A stretch of 64,000 nucleotides of DNA, taken from the NCBI GenBank assembly GCA_003056245.1, contig MVDH01000002.1, positions 297,786-361,785 on the forward strand, in the 5' to 3' direction. Of this stretch, positions 1-9,888 are shown in pieces. The stretch is from Cellvibrio sp. 79 (lineage in GTDB: Bacteria; Pseudomonadota; Gammaproteobacteria; Pseudomonadales; Cellvibrionaceae). The notes below the pieces were generated by a model. That model searched no databases. It was not told where the DNA came from and was given only the letters and a program-made list of their open reading frames with translations. Each line of letters starts with the position of its first letter. Position 1 is the stretch's first letter. The translations under genes and the position numbers were made by a program.

Positions 1-988
1 CATCAGCATAGATTTTATTGCCTGCCGCTCCAGCAACGGAAGTGAGGGCATCAATTAACGGAACGCCTGCAGCAAATGTTGTCGCCAATGTGCGAGCAAA
101 GCGGGCCAAAATAGAGAGGTAAATGATTTGGCCAATAATTGGCAGTTTGAGAATATATTTATCAATCATATAAGCAAACTGCGGCGAGCGACGAGCAAGC
201 TCTTTAACTGCAAACACCGAACCAATCATTATTACTAATATGTACAACCAATATGCTTGTGCTAATTCGGATAAGTGCAATACAAATAATGTGAATGCAG
301 GTAAGTCTGCGCCAAATCCACTAAAGGTCTCTGCAAATTGGGGAACTACTTTTACAAGAAGAATTCCCGTTACAACAATCGCTACAATAACTACAGCGAT
401 AGGATAAGTAAGTGCTTTTTTGATTTTGGCTTTTAATGCTTCCGTTTTTTCCTTGTAGGTTGCAATGCGATCCAGCATTGTTTCAAGCGCACCGGACTGC
501 TCACCTGAATCGACTAGGTTACAAAATAAGTCATCAAAATATTTTGGATGCTCACGCAGGGCGTTGGCAAAACCTCCACCGGCAGCAACGCTATCTTTTA
601 TTTGCAGAACCATCTTTCTGAGATTCGGATTTTCCAATCCGTCTGCAACAATCTCAAACGCTTGGACCAAAGGCACGCCTGCTTTCATCATGGTTGCCAT
701 TTGTCTTGAGAATACAGCTATATCTGCTGGCTTAATGGCTTTTCCACTGGAACCAAAAAGCGGTTTCGCTTTTTTGGATACTGTTTTGGCGGTAATGCCT
801 TGTTTTGCTAGCAAAGTTTTTACAATGGTTGGGCTGATGCCATTTATTTCGCCCTGGATTTTGTTGCCTCTCTTATCGACACCTTTGTATACATAGGTGT
901 TGGTGACAGCAACTGCCCTTGTTTTAACGGCCGTCTTCGATTTATTGGCAGCAGAGCTGGTCGATTTTGCTGTTGATGTTATAGCCAT
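1..988 (-). CDS. pilC: Type IV pilus inner-membrane platform protein PilC (partial)
   Basis: The minus-strand reading frame opens with ATG at 986-988 and stays open to the window edge, so about 329 N-terminal residues are visible and the C-terminus is missing. PilC is the polytopic inner-membrane platform on which the PilB and PilT motors act during pilin assembly and retraction. The visible part fits a type II secretion F domain protein: a Lys/Ser/Ala-rich cytoplasmic N-terminus, the segment VFSRQMATMMKAGVPLVQAF typical of the first F domain, a hydrophobic stretch reading YPIAVVIVAIVVTGILLVKV, a second one, and the start of the repeated F domain (ILARFARTLATTFAAGVPL). It begins 4 nt after the pilB stop codon, so the two are almost certainly cotranscribed. 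Family assignment is firm; only the end is unseen. Confidence 0.93.
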   Translation of the reverse strand, partial: MAITSTAKSTSSAANKSKTAVKTRAVAVTNTYVYKGVDKRGNKIQGEINGISPTIVKTLLAKQGITAKTVSKKAKPLFGSSGKAIKPADIAVFSRQMATMMKAGVPLVQAFEIVADGLENPNLRKMVLQIKDSVAAGGGFANALREHPKYFDDLFCNLVDSGEQSGALETMLDRIATYKEKTEALKAKIKKALTYPIAVVIVAIVVTGILLVKVVPQFAETFSGFGADLPAFTLFVLHLSELAQAYWLYILVIMIGSVFAVKELARRSPQFAYMIDKYILKLPIIGQIIYLSILARFARTLATTFAAGVPLIDALTSVAGAAGNKIYAD

Positions 989-992
989 GGAA

Positions 993-2717
993 TTAATCCT
1001 TGGTGACTCTGTTGGCCTCTTCGAGGCTGGTTAATCCAATTGCGACTTTGCGCAATGCAGATATCCGTAAATTATTAAAGCCTGCCTGTTTGGCGGTACG
1101 GGCAATTTGTAATGAATTGCCGCCCTCCATTATAAGGTTGGCTATCTCCGGGGTGATGCGAACCACTTCATATACCCCTACGCGCCCCTTATAACCTCCG
1201 TTGCATTTGTCGCAACCCACAGGATGGAAGAGCTGGAATTCTGATCGTGGAATGCCTATTTCGTCAAACCCTTCCTGCTTAAGTATCTCTTCCGGGATAT
1301 CAGTGGCAGGTTTTCGACAAATACTGCATAACCGACGAGCTAATCGCTGGGCAATAATCAAGCTTACCGATGTCGCCACGTTGAATGCCGGAACTCCCAT
1401 GTTAAGCAAGCGGGTTAATGTTTCCGGTGCTGAGTTGGTGTGCAATGTTGATAATACAAGGTGGCCTGTCTGTGCAGCTTTGATCGCAATTTCGGCGGTT
1501 TCCAAATCGCGGATCTCCCCCACCATGATGATGTCCGGGTCCTGACGAAGGAAGGATCTCAACGCTTCCGCAAAGGTTAACCCGACTCTGGTATTCATCT
1601 GAACCTGGTTGATCCCTTCAAGGTTGATTTCCACCGGATCTTCCGCCGTTGAAATATTTACCTCATGGGTGTTCAGGATATTCAGCCCTGTATAAAGCGA
1701 TACTGTTTTACCGCTACCAGTTGGACCAGTAACAAGGATCATTCCTTGTGATTGTGATAGTGCATCGAGATAGAGTTGTTTTTGGGTGTCCTCATAACCA
1801 AGCGCATCAATCCCCAATTTTGCAGAACTGGGGTCAAGAATACGCAGTACGATTTTTTCACCGAAAAGTGTTGGTAATGTGTTAACACGGAAATCGATAG
1901 CTCTATTTTTGGAAACTTTAAGTTTGATGCGTCCGTCCTGCGGTAATCGACGTTCGGAAATATCCATCTGCGACATTACTTTAAGGCGAGCAGCCATGCG
2001 ATTCGCAAGATTAACCGGAGGGCGAGAAACCTCATGGAGCACACCATCAGTTCTAAAGCGGATTCGATAGCTCTTTTCATAAGGCTCAAAGTGAACATCT
2101 GATGAGCCTCCTTTTATTGCATCCAGAAGCACTTTATTAATGTACTTCACAATTGGAGCTTCGTCGGCCTCGACAGGATCCTCACTTTTATTTGCATCAT
2201 CAACGGATTGAACATCCAAATCCTCCAGATTGTCATCCAGAGAGCCAAGTGCATCACCAAGATTACCTTCCTGCGCATTTAAATATTGTTCAATTGCGAA
2301 TTTTAATTTATCTGCTTCTACCAATACTGCTTCGGTGTTGATTCCGGTATTAAATTTTATTTCGTCTAAAGCGTGTATATCTGTTGGATCTGTTACGGCG
2401 AGAAATAATCTATTTCCCCGTCGTGCTATTGGCAGGGTGTGATGTTTGCGAATCAGTTTCTCATCAACAAGCTTAAGAGGGATGGAATCCTTGTTAAGGG
2501 CGGTCAAATCAAATACGGGTGACCCAAATTCTTCCGCAGCCACTCTGGCAATGGTGCGGGCATCCAGAATTTCTTTGCCCACTAGCATGTCAACAAAAGG
2601 AACGCCTTCTTTTTTGGCTTGGGCCATGGTCTTTGTAGCGATGTCATTATCGATGAGATTGTCGGCCACCAATCTTCGGGCCAAACCGTTCAGGGAAATT
2701 GGGGTAGGGTTATTCAT
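993..2717 (-). CDS. pilB: Type IV pilus extension ATPase PilB
   Basis: 574 residues, the usual length for PilB, the cytoplasmic hexameric ATPase that powers pilin polymerisation. The first 150 residues form an MshEN/GSPII_E N-terminal domain (a domain that binds c-di-GMP in some relatives). An acidic linker (about 155-185) leads to the motor, with Walker A GPTGSGKT near residue 330, the Asp box (AEDPVEI), Walker B ([12 protein letters not shown]), the His box ([13 protein letters not shown]), and the CxxC pair (CSICRK then CDKC) of the zinc-binding C-terminal region. All motor motifs are intact. pilC follows after 4 nt. The first pilin gene is divergent, about 280 bp away. pilD is not in the window. 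Confidence 0.96.
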   Translation of the reverse strand: MNNPTPISLNGLARRLVADNLIDNDIATKTMAQAKKEGVPFVDMLVGKEILDARTIARVAAEEFGSPVFDLTALNKDSIPLKLVDEKLIRKHHTLPIARRGNRLFLAVTDPTDIHALDEIKFNTGINTEAVLVEADKLKFAIEQYLNAQEGNLGDALGSLDDNLEDLDVQSVDDANKSEDPVEADEAPIVKYINKVLLDAIKGGSSDVHFEPYEKSYRIRFRTDGVLHEVSRPPVNLANRMAARLKVMSQMDISERRLPQDGRIKLKVSKNRAIDFRVNTLPTLFGEKIVLRILDPSSAKLGIDALGYEDTQKQLYLDALSQSQGMILVTGPTGSGKTVSLYTGLNILNTHEVNISTAEDPVEINLEGINQVQMNTRVGLTFAEALRSFLRQDPDIIMVGEIRDLETAEIAIKAAQTGHLVLSTLHTNSAPETLTRLLNMGVPAFNVATSVSLIIAQRLARRLCSICRKPATDIPEEILKQEGFDEIGIPRSEFQLFHPVGCDKCNGGYKGRVGVYEVVRITPEIANLIMEGGNSLQIARTAKQAGFNNLRISALRKVAIGLTSLEEANRVTKD

Positions 2718-2925
2718 GGTTATTATCCACTAGCGCGAGATGCCTTATAAAAATTCAATATTAGCCTATGTTTGGCATTTAATGCTCGCGGTACTTATTG
2801 AGTGACAAAAAGTGTCACTAACTGTCCTAATCCGAAAGTGTTGAATAGGGGGCTGCACCATCTTTGAATTAACAAAAGGCTGTAAATAACTGTAATCACG
2901 TATGTTATGCGCTAATTATCTAAGT

Positions 2926-2941
2926 TGGTATGGGGCTTGCT
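2926..2941 (+). promoter_or_regulatory. Sigma-54 (-24/-12) promoter of first pilin gene
   Basis: TGGTAT, 5 nt, TTGCT; GG (2927-2928) and GC (2939-2940) are exactly 10 nt apart, the invariant RpoN spacing. Transcription would start near 2952, about 45 nt before the pilin ATG at 2998. Pseudomonas pilA is known to be RpoN/PilR dependent, which fits. The remaining part of the pilB-pilin gap shows no other clear signal. Confidence 0.85.
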
Positions 2942-2997
2942 GAACTTAAAGTGTTGTTAACCAAATGGCAAATCGCCTTAAATTAGTGGAGTTGATT

Positions 2998-3498
2998 ATG
3001 AAAACTATGCAAAAGGGTTTCACCCTTATCGAATTGATGATCGTGGTAGCAATTATTGGTATTTTGGCTGCTGTTGCGCTGCCGCAATATCAAACTTACA
3101 TCGCCAAGTCTCAAGTTACCCGTGTAATGGGCGAGCTGGCTAGCGTTAAAACAATTGTTGAAACTTGCTTAATGGCTGGTAAAACAGTTGTTACTCAGCC
3201 TGGTGGCTTGGATACAGGCAACAACTGTTCCGTTGGCTTTAGCGGAAGTTCGCTGTTAGGTCAGGGTACAAAAGTTCCAACAAATCCGGGAACTGGTTTG
3301 GGTGGTGCTACTATTACAATCGCAGCTGCCGCATCTATCGTACACGGTGTATTTGGTAACAGCGCAACTGCAGTTTTGAAAGATAAAACATTGACATGGA
3401 ATCGTGATGGAAATGGTACCTGGACTTGTACTACTAATGTTGAAGAAAAATACGCTGCGGCAGGTTGCCCACCAGCGGCGGCGGCAACTGGCGGCTAA
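2998..3498 (+). CDS. pilA: Type IV major pilin (PilA-like), first copy
   Basis: Predicted prepilin of 166 residues with a 7-residue leader (MKTMQKG) cleaved before Phe, followed by the class III signal helix [20 protein letters not shown] with the conserved Glu at mature position 5. It is the structural subunit of the pilus fibre and a substrate of the prepilin peptidase PilD. Two cysteines in the middle (ETC, NNC) and two near the C-terminus (WTC, AGC) suggest the disulfide-closed D-region of type IVa pilins. The ATG at 2998 is preferred over the in-frame one at 2965 because it gives a standard leader and has GTGGAG about 7 nt upstream. The gene is preceded by a sigma-54 promoter and followed by a strong hairpin terminator. 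Confidence 0.93.
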   Translation: MKTMQKGFTLIELMIVVAIIGILAAVALPQYQTYIAKSQVTRVMGELASVKTIVETCLMAGKTVVTQPGGLDTGNNCSVGFSGSSLLGQGTKVPTNPGTGLGGATITIAAAASIVHGVFGNSATAVLKDKTLTWNRDGNGTWTCTTNVEEKYAAAGCPPAAAATGG

Positions 3499-3516
3499 TG
3501 AACTGTATGTGTGAGG

Positions 3517-3539
3517 AGCCACCTTCGGGTGGCTTTTTT
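3517..3539 (+). terminator. Rho-independent terminator after first pilin
   Basis: AGCCACC / GGTGGCT stem with a TTCG tetraloop, followed by a T run; it ends 5 nt before the ATG of the next gene. Confidence 0.9.
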
Positions 3540-3543
3540 ATTT

Positions 3544-4770
3544 ATGAGGAGAATATTAATTAAATACGCAGTAACAGCATTGTTAATTGCGATTTCATTC
3601 TGGTTCTATTTCCAGCTATCTGCTTATCCCTATAAGGTAGCTCGTTGGTTTCAGCCTATTGAAGCTAAATTGGTTTTGATATCTGCAAAGAAATGTTCGG
3701 CTGGGTCCGAGTGGTTAGGTTTATTTGTAGATCACGCTGTTACCAATCAAGGTGCTTATTCTGCACAGGTTGCTTTTTTGAGTGGAAACAACATGTCGCA
3801 TCACTGCGAGATTGGATACAAAAAAGAATTGTTAGGTGAACAGATTAATCCTTCTAGTCGTTACCGTTATGCTAGCACCAGCAAACTGATAACTGCTTCA
3901 GCTATCTTGAAATTAGTCGCATTGGGAAAGATTAAGCTTGAAGATAAGTTAGTTAGCTTTTTTCCTGAGTTAGCAGAATTCAGTGATGCACGAATTTCAC
4001 AAATTACGATTGCCCAATTACTTAATCACAGCGCAGGGTTTAATCGTACTTTAAACGGCGATCCTATGTTTTTGCGAAGTAACAAGCCTTGGTGTCCTAA
4101 AAATCTGAAAGAGTTGCAAACATTAAGGCTGGCTTTTAGTCCAGGAGAAGAGCAAATTTATTCAAACATGGGATACTGTTTGCTGGGCGAAGTTATTCAT
4201 CGTGTCACGGGCGAGTCGTATCGTAATTATATTGAAAAAAAATACTCACTAGCTCGTCGTGATATCAAATTTGTTAACAATTATTATTATGATGATGAGG
4301 TCAAGTACGATTATCGATATGAGGAATCATACAGTGACTCCTACTTAACGTTATTTGATTTTGATGCAGTTTCAGCAGCAGCGGGCCTTTCAGGTTCTGC
4401 CACAGCTTTGGCTGAATTGCTGTGGGATATTCAGCATGGCGACGTTGCATCACCGTTTGAGTGGGTAGCCCATCATGATAAATGCAATGTGCGAAAAGTA
4501 GATGAGTGTCTGAGTTTGGGCGTACGTCACTATCAGCCTGAGAACGATGACATAATTTTGCATTATCATGAAGGTTATTTGCCCGGTTCTGCTTCATTTG
4601 CGGTTGTAGATAGTTTTGGTGGAGTCACTGTGCTTCTAAAAAGTGGGGCCAATCGTTATCAGGAAAACCCTGAAAATGAGTGGGTAAGGTGGGTATACAA
4701 GCGGCTTAGTCTTTACTACGTGATGCAGGGAAAGTTGCCTATTTTAAATGCTGTGTCTTTCCATCATTAA
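3544..4770 (+). CDS. Membrane-anchored serine hydrolase, beta-lactamase/DD-peptidase family
   Basis: 408 residues from ATG 3544. An N-terminal signal anchor (about residues 6-26) puts the catalytic domain in the periplasm. The active-site triad of class C beta-lactamase-like enzymes is present: SxxK as STSK (Ser111, Lys114), YSN at 206-208, and a C-terminal HxG-like motif (HEG) in place of KTG. Members cleave peptidoglycan peptides, D-amino-acid peptides or esters, so the substrate cannot be read from sequence. It lies between a pilin terminator and a TfpZ-like gene with no promoter of its own that I can see, so it may depend on read-through from the pilin promoter. An upstream in-frame GTG at 3511 lies inside the terminator hairpin and was rejected as start; AGGAG falls just after the chosen ATG, so the start is not certain. 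Confidence 0.8.
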   Translation: MRRILIKYAVTALLIAISFWFYFQLSAYPYKVARWFQPIEAKLVLISAKKCSAGSEWLGLFVDHAVTNQGAYSAQVAFLSGNNMSHHCEIGYKKELLGEQINPSSRYRYASTSKLITASAILKLVALGKIKLEDKLVSFFPELAEFSDARISQITIAQLLNHSAGFNRTLNGDPMFLRSNKPWCPKNLKELQTLRLAFSPGEEQIYSNMGYCLLGEVIHRVTGESYRNYIEKKYSLARRDIKFVNNYYYDDEVKYDYRYEESYSDSYLTLFDFDAVSAAAGLSGSATALAELLWDIQHGDVASPFEWVAHHDKCNVRKVDECLSLGVRHYQPENDDIILHYHEGYLPGSASFAVVDSFGGVTVLLKSGANRYQENPENEWVRWVYKRLSLYYVMQGKLPILNAVSFHH

Positions 4771-4791
4771 ATTATCTAGAAAATAATTCTT

Positions 4792-5487
4792 ATGAAATTT
4801 CGCTTTATTTGTTTTGGTTCTCATTTACTTATTTCATTTGTTATTGCGCTCGTATCGCTCTACGCGGTATTTGAATTGTGGTATCCCTCGCCATTGGATG
4901 AGGCGTTAGGCGTTACTGATATATTTCTATTATTACTTTGTATTGATGTCATTCTTGGGCCTTTATTAACGTTGTTGGTAGCGAAGCAAGGTAAAAAAAC
5001 ATTGAAAATGGATTTATCTGTTATCGGTGTTTTACAGGTTGCTGCGCTGAGTTACGGGTTACACATTGTCGCGCAAGGTCGGCCAGTATGGTTGGTATAT
5101 AACATGAATCGTTTTGATGTCGTGCAAGCCTATGAAGCTGTAGCCTCAAAAGATTCATCAAATAATATTTTTCGGTTGTCTTTCACTGGGCCGATATGGG
5201 GTGCCGTAATTGATGCGATTCCTACATCTGATGTCGGAAGTGAAGCATTTTATCAAGGAGCGTTTTTGCAGGAATATCATAAGGTCGCTACAAAAGCTGG
5301 TTCCAATGCAATACCTCTTGATGTGTTGAAGCGTTTTAATAACGCTGACAATGTTGATGAGGTGTTAAGTCATTATTCCAATGCAAATGGCTTTATTCCT
5401 ATGATTGGAAAACAGAAAGCGCAGGTGGTATTAGTTAATAAAACAGTAGGTGAGCCAATTGCAATTGTGGATCTGGCGCCATGGTAG
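4792..5487 (+). CDS. TfpX/TfpZ-family type IV pilin accessory protein
   Basis: 231 residues. The N-terminal half holds about three membrane helices (residues 8-28, about 40-62 and 74-92) and the family signature around WYPSPLDEALGVTDIFLLL with DVILGPLLTLLV; the C-terminal half is soluble and probably periplasmic. TfpX, TfpY and TfpZ are pilin-specific accessory proteins first described beside pilA alleles in Pseudomonas aeruginosa, where they raise surface piliation without being pilins. Its position between two pilin genes fits that role. It starts 21 nt after the serine hydrolase gene, suggesting cotranscription. Which pilin it serves cannot be told. Confidence 0.85.
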   Translation: MKFRFICFGSHLLISFVIALVSLYAVFELWYPSPLDEALGVTDIFLLLLCIDVILGPLLTLLVAKQGKKTLKMDLSVIGVLQVAALSYGLHIVAQGRPVWLVYNMNRFDVVQAYEAVASKDSSNNIFRLSFTGPIWGAVIDAIPTSDVGSEAFYQGAFLQEYHKVATKAGSNAIPLDVLKRFNNADNVDEVLSHYSNANGFIPMIGKQKAQVVLVNKTVGEPIAIVDLAPW

Positions 5488-5671
5488 GTTTACGTTATTT
5501 GTTAAGCGGGAATTTTTTTACTAAACTATTTCACTTTTGGACATTTTTTGTCACCTTCGTAGTTTCTATTTAGTCTTTTTTATAATAAATATAAATAAAA
5601 TTTAGTCTCCTTTTATTAAAATAATACCGCTAATTTAGGGGGATAGTCTTTGTGTTGCCATATTGTTGATT

Positions 5672-5687
5672 TGGCTTGGAAATTGCT
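5672..5687 (+). promoter_or_regulatory. Sigma-54 (-24/-12) promoter of second pilin gene
   Basis: TGGCTT, 5 nt, TTGCT with GG (5673-5674) and GC (5685-5686) 10 nt apart. The predicted transcription start near 5698 lies downstream of the in-frame start codons at 5676 and 5697, which rules them out and supports ATG 5730. Confidence 0.85.
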
Positions 5688-5729
5688 CAATCACAAATGA
5701 AGCAAAAATTTTTGTGTGGGCATTCACAA

Positions 5730-6197
5730 ATGAAAAAAATTTCCTCTGCAGGTTTCACATTAATTGAATTAATGATGGTTGTTGCAATCATCGGAATTCT
5801 GGTTGCTGCGGCATTACCTGCTTATCAAAATTATACCGCTAAAACACAGGCATCCCGAGTGATGGCTGAGGCGGGTGGTTTACGATCACTAATCGAGACT
5901 TGTGTGAATGGAGGCCGTACAACGATCGGCTTAGGTGTCGGTGAGTGTGATCCGAATACATCTGGTTCTACCCTTATTGCTGGCGCCTCTCAAACTGGAG
6001 CTGTTTTGCCGACTGGTATAGGTGTACCTCAGGTAACATTTGGTGCTGCCGGTATAGTGACAATTGAAGCTGCTTTTGGTAATCAGGCTCATCCTGTTTT
6101 TGCATCTCAAACATTAACCTGGTCACGTAGCGCGGATGGGGCATGGACCTGTTCTACAACAATAGACACTATATATCGCCCTGTCGGATGTAATTAG
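5730..6197 (+). CDS. Type IV pilin, second copy
   Basis: 155 residues. The leader MKKISSAG is cut before [20 protein letters not shown], with Glu at mature position 5. Paired cysteines lie mid-chain (ETC, GEC) and at the end (WTC, VGC), and the protein stops one residue after the last Cys. It resembles the first pilin in layout (Y-Q-N/T-Y, ASRVMAE/TRVMGE, WTC near the end), so the two are paralogues. Its own sigma-54 promoter suggests expression as an alternative or additional major subunit under the same PilR/RpoN control. The DNA just before the start repeats CACAAATGAA at 5692 and 5725. It ends flush against the convergent nadC gene with no visible terminator. Confidence 0.9.
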   Translation: MKKISSAGFTLIELMMVVAIIGILVAAALPAYQNYTAKTQASRVMAEAGGLRSLIETCVNGGRTTIGLGVGECDPNTSGSTLIAGASQTGAVLPTGIGVPQVTFGAAGIVTIEAAFGNQAHPVFASQTLTWSRSADGAWTCSTTIDTIYRPVGCN

Positions 6198-7094
<897 letters not shown>

Positions 7095-7269
7095 TCAATT
7101 TGGCACAAAAATAGGCATCTAATTACTAAATATGCTTAAAAATAGCAAAACAGACTGAGTGGTTATAACTGTTTGTGATATGTCTCTCGATCTCATCATT
7201 TGCCCATTTGGTGTCTCTTGCCCTTGGTTATACTGCTCTTACGCAAGTTTTTACTAATGGTAATCCACC

Positions 7270-9822
7270 ATGTCCGAGCATCTGAAAGCTGACCCCAAAA
7301 AGGTCGTCCAATTAAATGTAGAGCGGAATTCTACCGCGAATTCGCAAATTGCACTCGCCCGTTTGCCGGCGGCTATGCATTCATTGCGCGATAAGGCTCG
7401 CCAGCAGCTGCAATTATTTTTGCGCGAGCTATTCGATAAGGTGGATGACGCCATGTTTGAGTTAGCCGACAAGGCTAATAACAATCATGACCAGAATATA
7501 TTTTTCGATTCCATGCGCGAAGTGCGTATTCGTCGCCGGGCAATGGAAACCTCTTTTTTCCGCAGTATTGATATCAGTTTTGCACGCTTGCTGGACCCCA
7601 ATGCGTACCGCGATGAAAAGCAAGTTGATGATCATTCTGTCTCTCTCGATGATCTCTCATTAGTTAAGAATGATGAGCTGGAAGAGATGGTTGCTGTTGA
7701 TGGCATGGTCAACAAAGCTAACGAGCAATTCAGCGAGTCTATCCAGCACCTCACGCTGCGTATCGATCATCTGGTACCTATCAAGGTCTATCAAAAAAAT
7801 AATCCTCTGGGTGTGGATGTTATTTGCGGCGCATTTACCGATGCAACTAAAACGCTGAACGTTGACGTAAAAGCCAAACTGGTATTGTTCAAGCTGTTTG
7901 ACAATATTGTGATGGCCCGGCTTGGTAAATTTTTTGATGTCCTCAATCAAGCGCTGATTGATGCGAATATTTTGCCATCCATGAAGCCGGCTTCCCGTGC
8001 ACCCAAAAAACCAACGTCCAATGTGGCTGAAAGCTTTGGTAAGGGGTTAAGTGCTGAAGTCGATATGGGTTTGCAATCTGCTCCGGTTTCTGGCGGTTTT
8101 GCTCCACATTATGATGAACAAACCAATCAGGTTTTAAGCCAGTTACGCAATTTGCTCGGTTCTAGCCGCAGCGCGCCGCGCGCGCAATTACCGGGTGAAG
8201 AAATTACCACTCAGGATCTGATAAAAATCCTGTCGCTAGCGCAACAACAAAATACTTACGGCATGCCGGTTGCCAGTAGCGCACCTGCTAATTTGCGTAG
8301 CATGCTGAATGAATTGTTAAACCAGGAAACTCAAACTCCCGCTGCTATTAATCAGATTGATGATGATGTGATTAACCTTGTAAGCATGATGTTTGAGTTT
8401 ATTTTGGATGATCGCAATCTGGCAGCACCAATGAAAGCATTGATTGGCAGGTTGCAGATTCCGATGGTAAAAGTCGCTATTGCTGATAAAACTTTTTTTA
8501 GTAAAGGCGGCCATCCTGCGCGTCGTTTATTAAATGAAATGGCCATGGCGTGTTTGGGATGGCAGGAATCCAGCGAGGAAAATCAGCGTAAAGATAGTCT
8601 CTATAGCAAAATGGAAGAGACTGTTCGCGCCGTGCTGAGTGAGTTTGATACGGATATGGGCATCTTCGAGCGTTTGCTTGTAGATTTCCGCTCCTATCTT
8701 GATAAAGAAAAGCGTCGTGCGCAAATTCTTGAGCAGCGCACCATTGATGCGGAAGATGGCAAGGCCAAATCCGAACGCGCGCGGGCACAAGTCGATACCG
8801 AATTAAATCGTATTTGCACTGGTAGGGATTTGCCTTTGGCGGTGACCAAATTATTGCGTGAGGCATGGGCTAACGTAATGTTTATCACCAGCCTGAAGCA
8901 GGGTGTTGAAAGTGAAGAGTGGCGCAATTGCTCTATGACCGCACAGCAATTGGTATGGAGCGTAACCGCCACAATGGACAAGGACAACCGTCAGCGCCTG
9001 TTAAAGCTGGTACCTGAGTTACTGCAAAAATTGCGCACCGGTTTGGAAAGCATTTCCTTCAGTCCATTTGAGACCACAAATTTATTCAAGCAATTAGAGG
9101 TTGTGCATCTCGCGCGTTTGCGTGGCGAGCAGAAACCTGCAATTGAAGAAGTTGCGCCTGTTGCATCAGCTGCGGAGTTGGCAAGCAAAGCGCAAGAGTT
9201 GGCCGCAAAAAATGCCAACGTAAAAGCGGCGATGGTAGAAGCCCAGCAGAAAGCGCAATTGGCTGCGAATGCTCAGTTGGCTGCTAATGATATACCCGCC
9301 CGTGCAGTTAAAGAAGTTGTACCGGTGTCCCCGATAACACAAGAGGCTCTTGCGGAGAAGAGCGCAATCGTTACTCCGGTAACCGCTGATATCGTACCGG
9401 ATGTTGCTCAGCCTGCTGTTAATAGCTCGCCAGTTGTTGAGGTCGAAGCTGCCAAGCCGATAGAAGCGGTTGTGAAAGTAGAGGAAAATACGGCGCTTGC
9501 TGCTGATGAGCCGGTAATCCAAAGTATTCAGGCAGATGCCCAACATTTGGCGTTGGTAAATAATATCACCCAAGGCACCTGGTTCGAAATGCAAGGCGAA
9601 GCGGGTGAAAAATATCGTTGTCGTCTGGCCGCGATTATTCGCTCTGTTGGAAAATATATATTTGTTAACCGTGCAGGAATGAAAGTGGCAGAAGAAAGCC
9701 GCGAAAGCCTGGCGATTGCACTGCAAACCAAGCGTTTAACTATTCTGGATGACGGCATGTTGTTTGATCGTGCATTGGAAGCGGTAATCGGTACTTTGCG
9801 TGAACAACGTATGACAACTTAA
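7270..9822 (+). CDS. DUF1631 family protein, copy 1
   Basis: 850 residues of soluble, mostly helical protein without signal peptide. It belongs to the DUF1631 family (sometimes mislabelled thymidine phosphorylase), whose function I do not know. Seen are an N-terminal helical region, a conserved core (KVDVKAK-like segment LNVDVKAKLVLFKLFDNIV; MMFEFILDDRNLAAPMKALI; FFSKGGHPARRLLNEMA), a coiled-coil-like run near residues 475-515, an Ala/Val/Pro/Glu-rich linker (about 625-760), and a C-terminal beta-rich module starting GTWFEMQG. It is clearly homologous to the gene at 18656-21079, 9 kb away on the same strand. A terminator follows directly. The start ATG has only a weak ribosome-binding site. 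Confidence 0.85.
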   Translation: MSEHLKADPKKVVQLNVERNSTANSQIALARLPAAMHSLRDKARQQLQLFLRELFDKVDDAMFELADKANNNHDQNIFFDSMREVRIRRRAMETSFFRSIDISFARLLDPNAYRDEKQVDDHSVSLDDLSLVKNDELEEMVAVDGMVNKANEQFSESIQHLTLRIDHLVPIKVYQKNNPLGVDVICGAFTDATKTLNVDVKAKLVLFKLFDNIVMARLGKFFDVLNQALIDANILPSMKPASRAPKKPTSNVAESFGKGLSAEVDMGLQSAPVSGGFAPHYDEQTNQVLSQLRNLLGSSRSAPRAQLPGEEITTQDLIKILSLAQQQNTYGMPVASSAPANLRSMLNELLNQETQTPAAINQIDDDVINLVSMMFEFILDDRNLAAPMKALIGRLQIPMVKVAIADKTFFSKGGHPARRLLNEMAMACLGWQESSEENQRKDSLYSKMEETVRAVLSEFDTDMGIFERLLVDFRSYLDKEKRRAQILEQRTIDAEDGKAKSERARAQVDTELNRICTGRDLPLAVTKLLREAWANVMFITSLKQGVESEEWRNCSMTAQQLVWSVTATMDKDNRQRLLKLVPELLQKLRTGLESISFSPFETTNLFKQLEVVHLARLRGEQKPAIEEVAPVASAAELASKAQELAAKNANVKAAMVEAQQKAQLAANAQLAANDIPARAVKEVVPVSPITQEALAEKSAIVTPVTADIVPDVAQPAVNSSPVVEVEAAKPIEAVVKVEENTALAADEPVIQSIQADAQHLALVNNITQGTWFEMQGEAGEKYRCRLAAIIRSVGKYIFVNRAGMKVAEESRESLAIALQTKRLTILDDGMLFDRALEAVIGTLREQRMTT

Positions 9823-9854
9823 TTATTTTTTGTTGTATGTTCTCCCTGGATGTT

Positions 9855-9879
9855 AACCCGGCTTTACGCCGGGTTTTTT
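9855..9879 (+). terminator. Rho-independent terminator after DUF1631 copy 1
   Basis: AACCCGGC / GCCGGGTT 8-bp stem, TTTAC loop, six Ts. It lies between convergent genes; on the minus strand the stem has no following T run, so it should mainly stop plus-strand transcripts. Confidence 0.9.
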
Positions 9880-9888
9880 ATTTCTGAA

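Noticed and set aside
3511..3543. GTG start for the serine hydrolase
   Set aside because: It lies within the terminator hairpin of the pilin gene, and the signal anchor begins after ATG 3544.
7100..7130. Possible sigma-54 element TTTGGCAC...TAGGCA before DUF1631 copy 1
   Set aside because: GG-to-GC distance is 11 nt instead of 10 and the -12 block is poor.
9166..9726. 186-codon antisense frame within DUF1631 copy 1
   Set aside because: Shadow of the Ala/Val-rich linker; low-quality composition and no ribosome-binding site.
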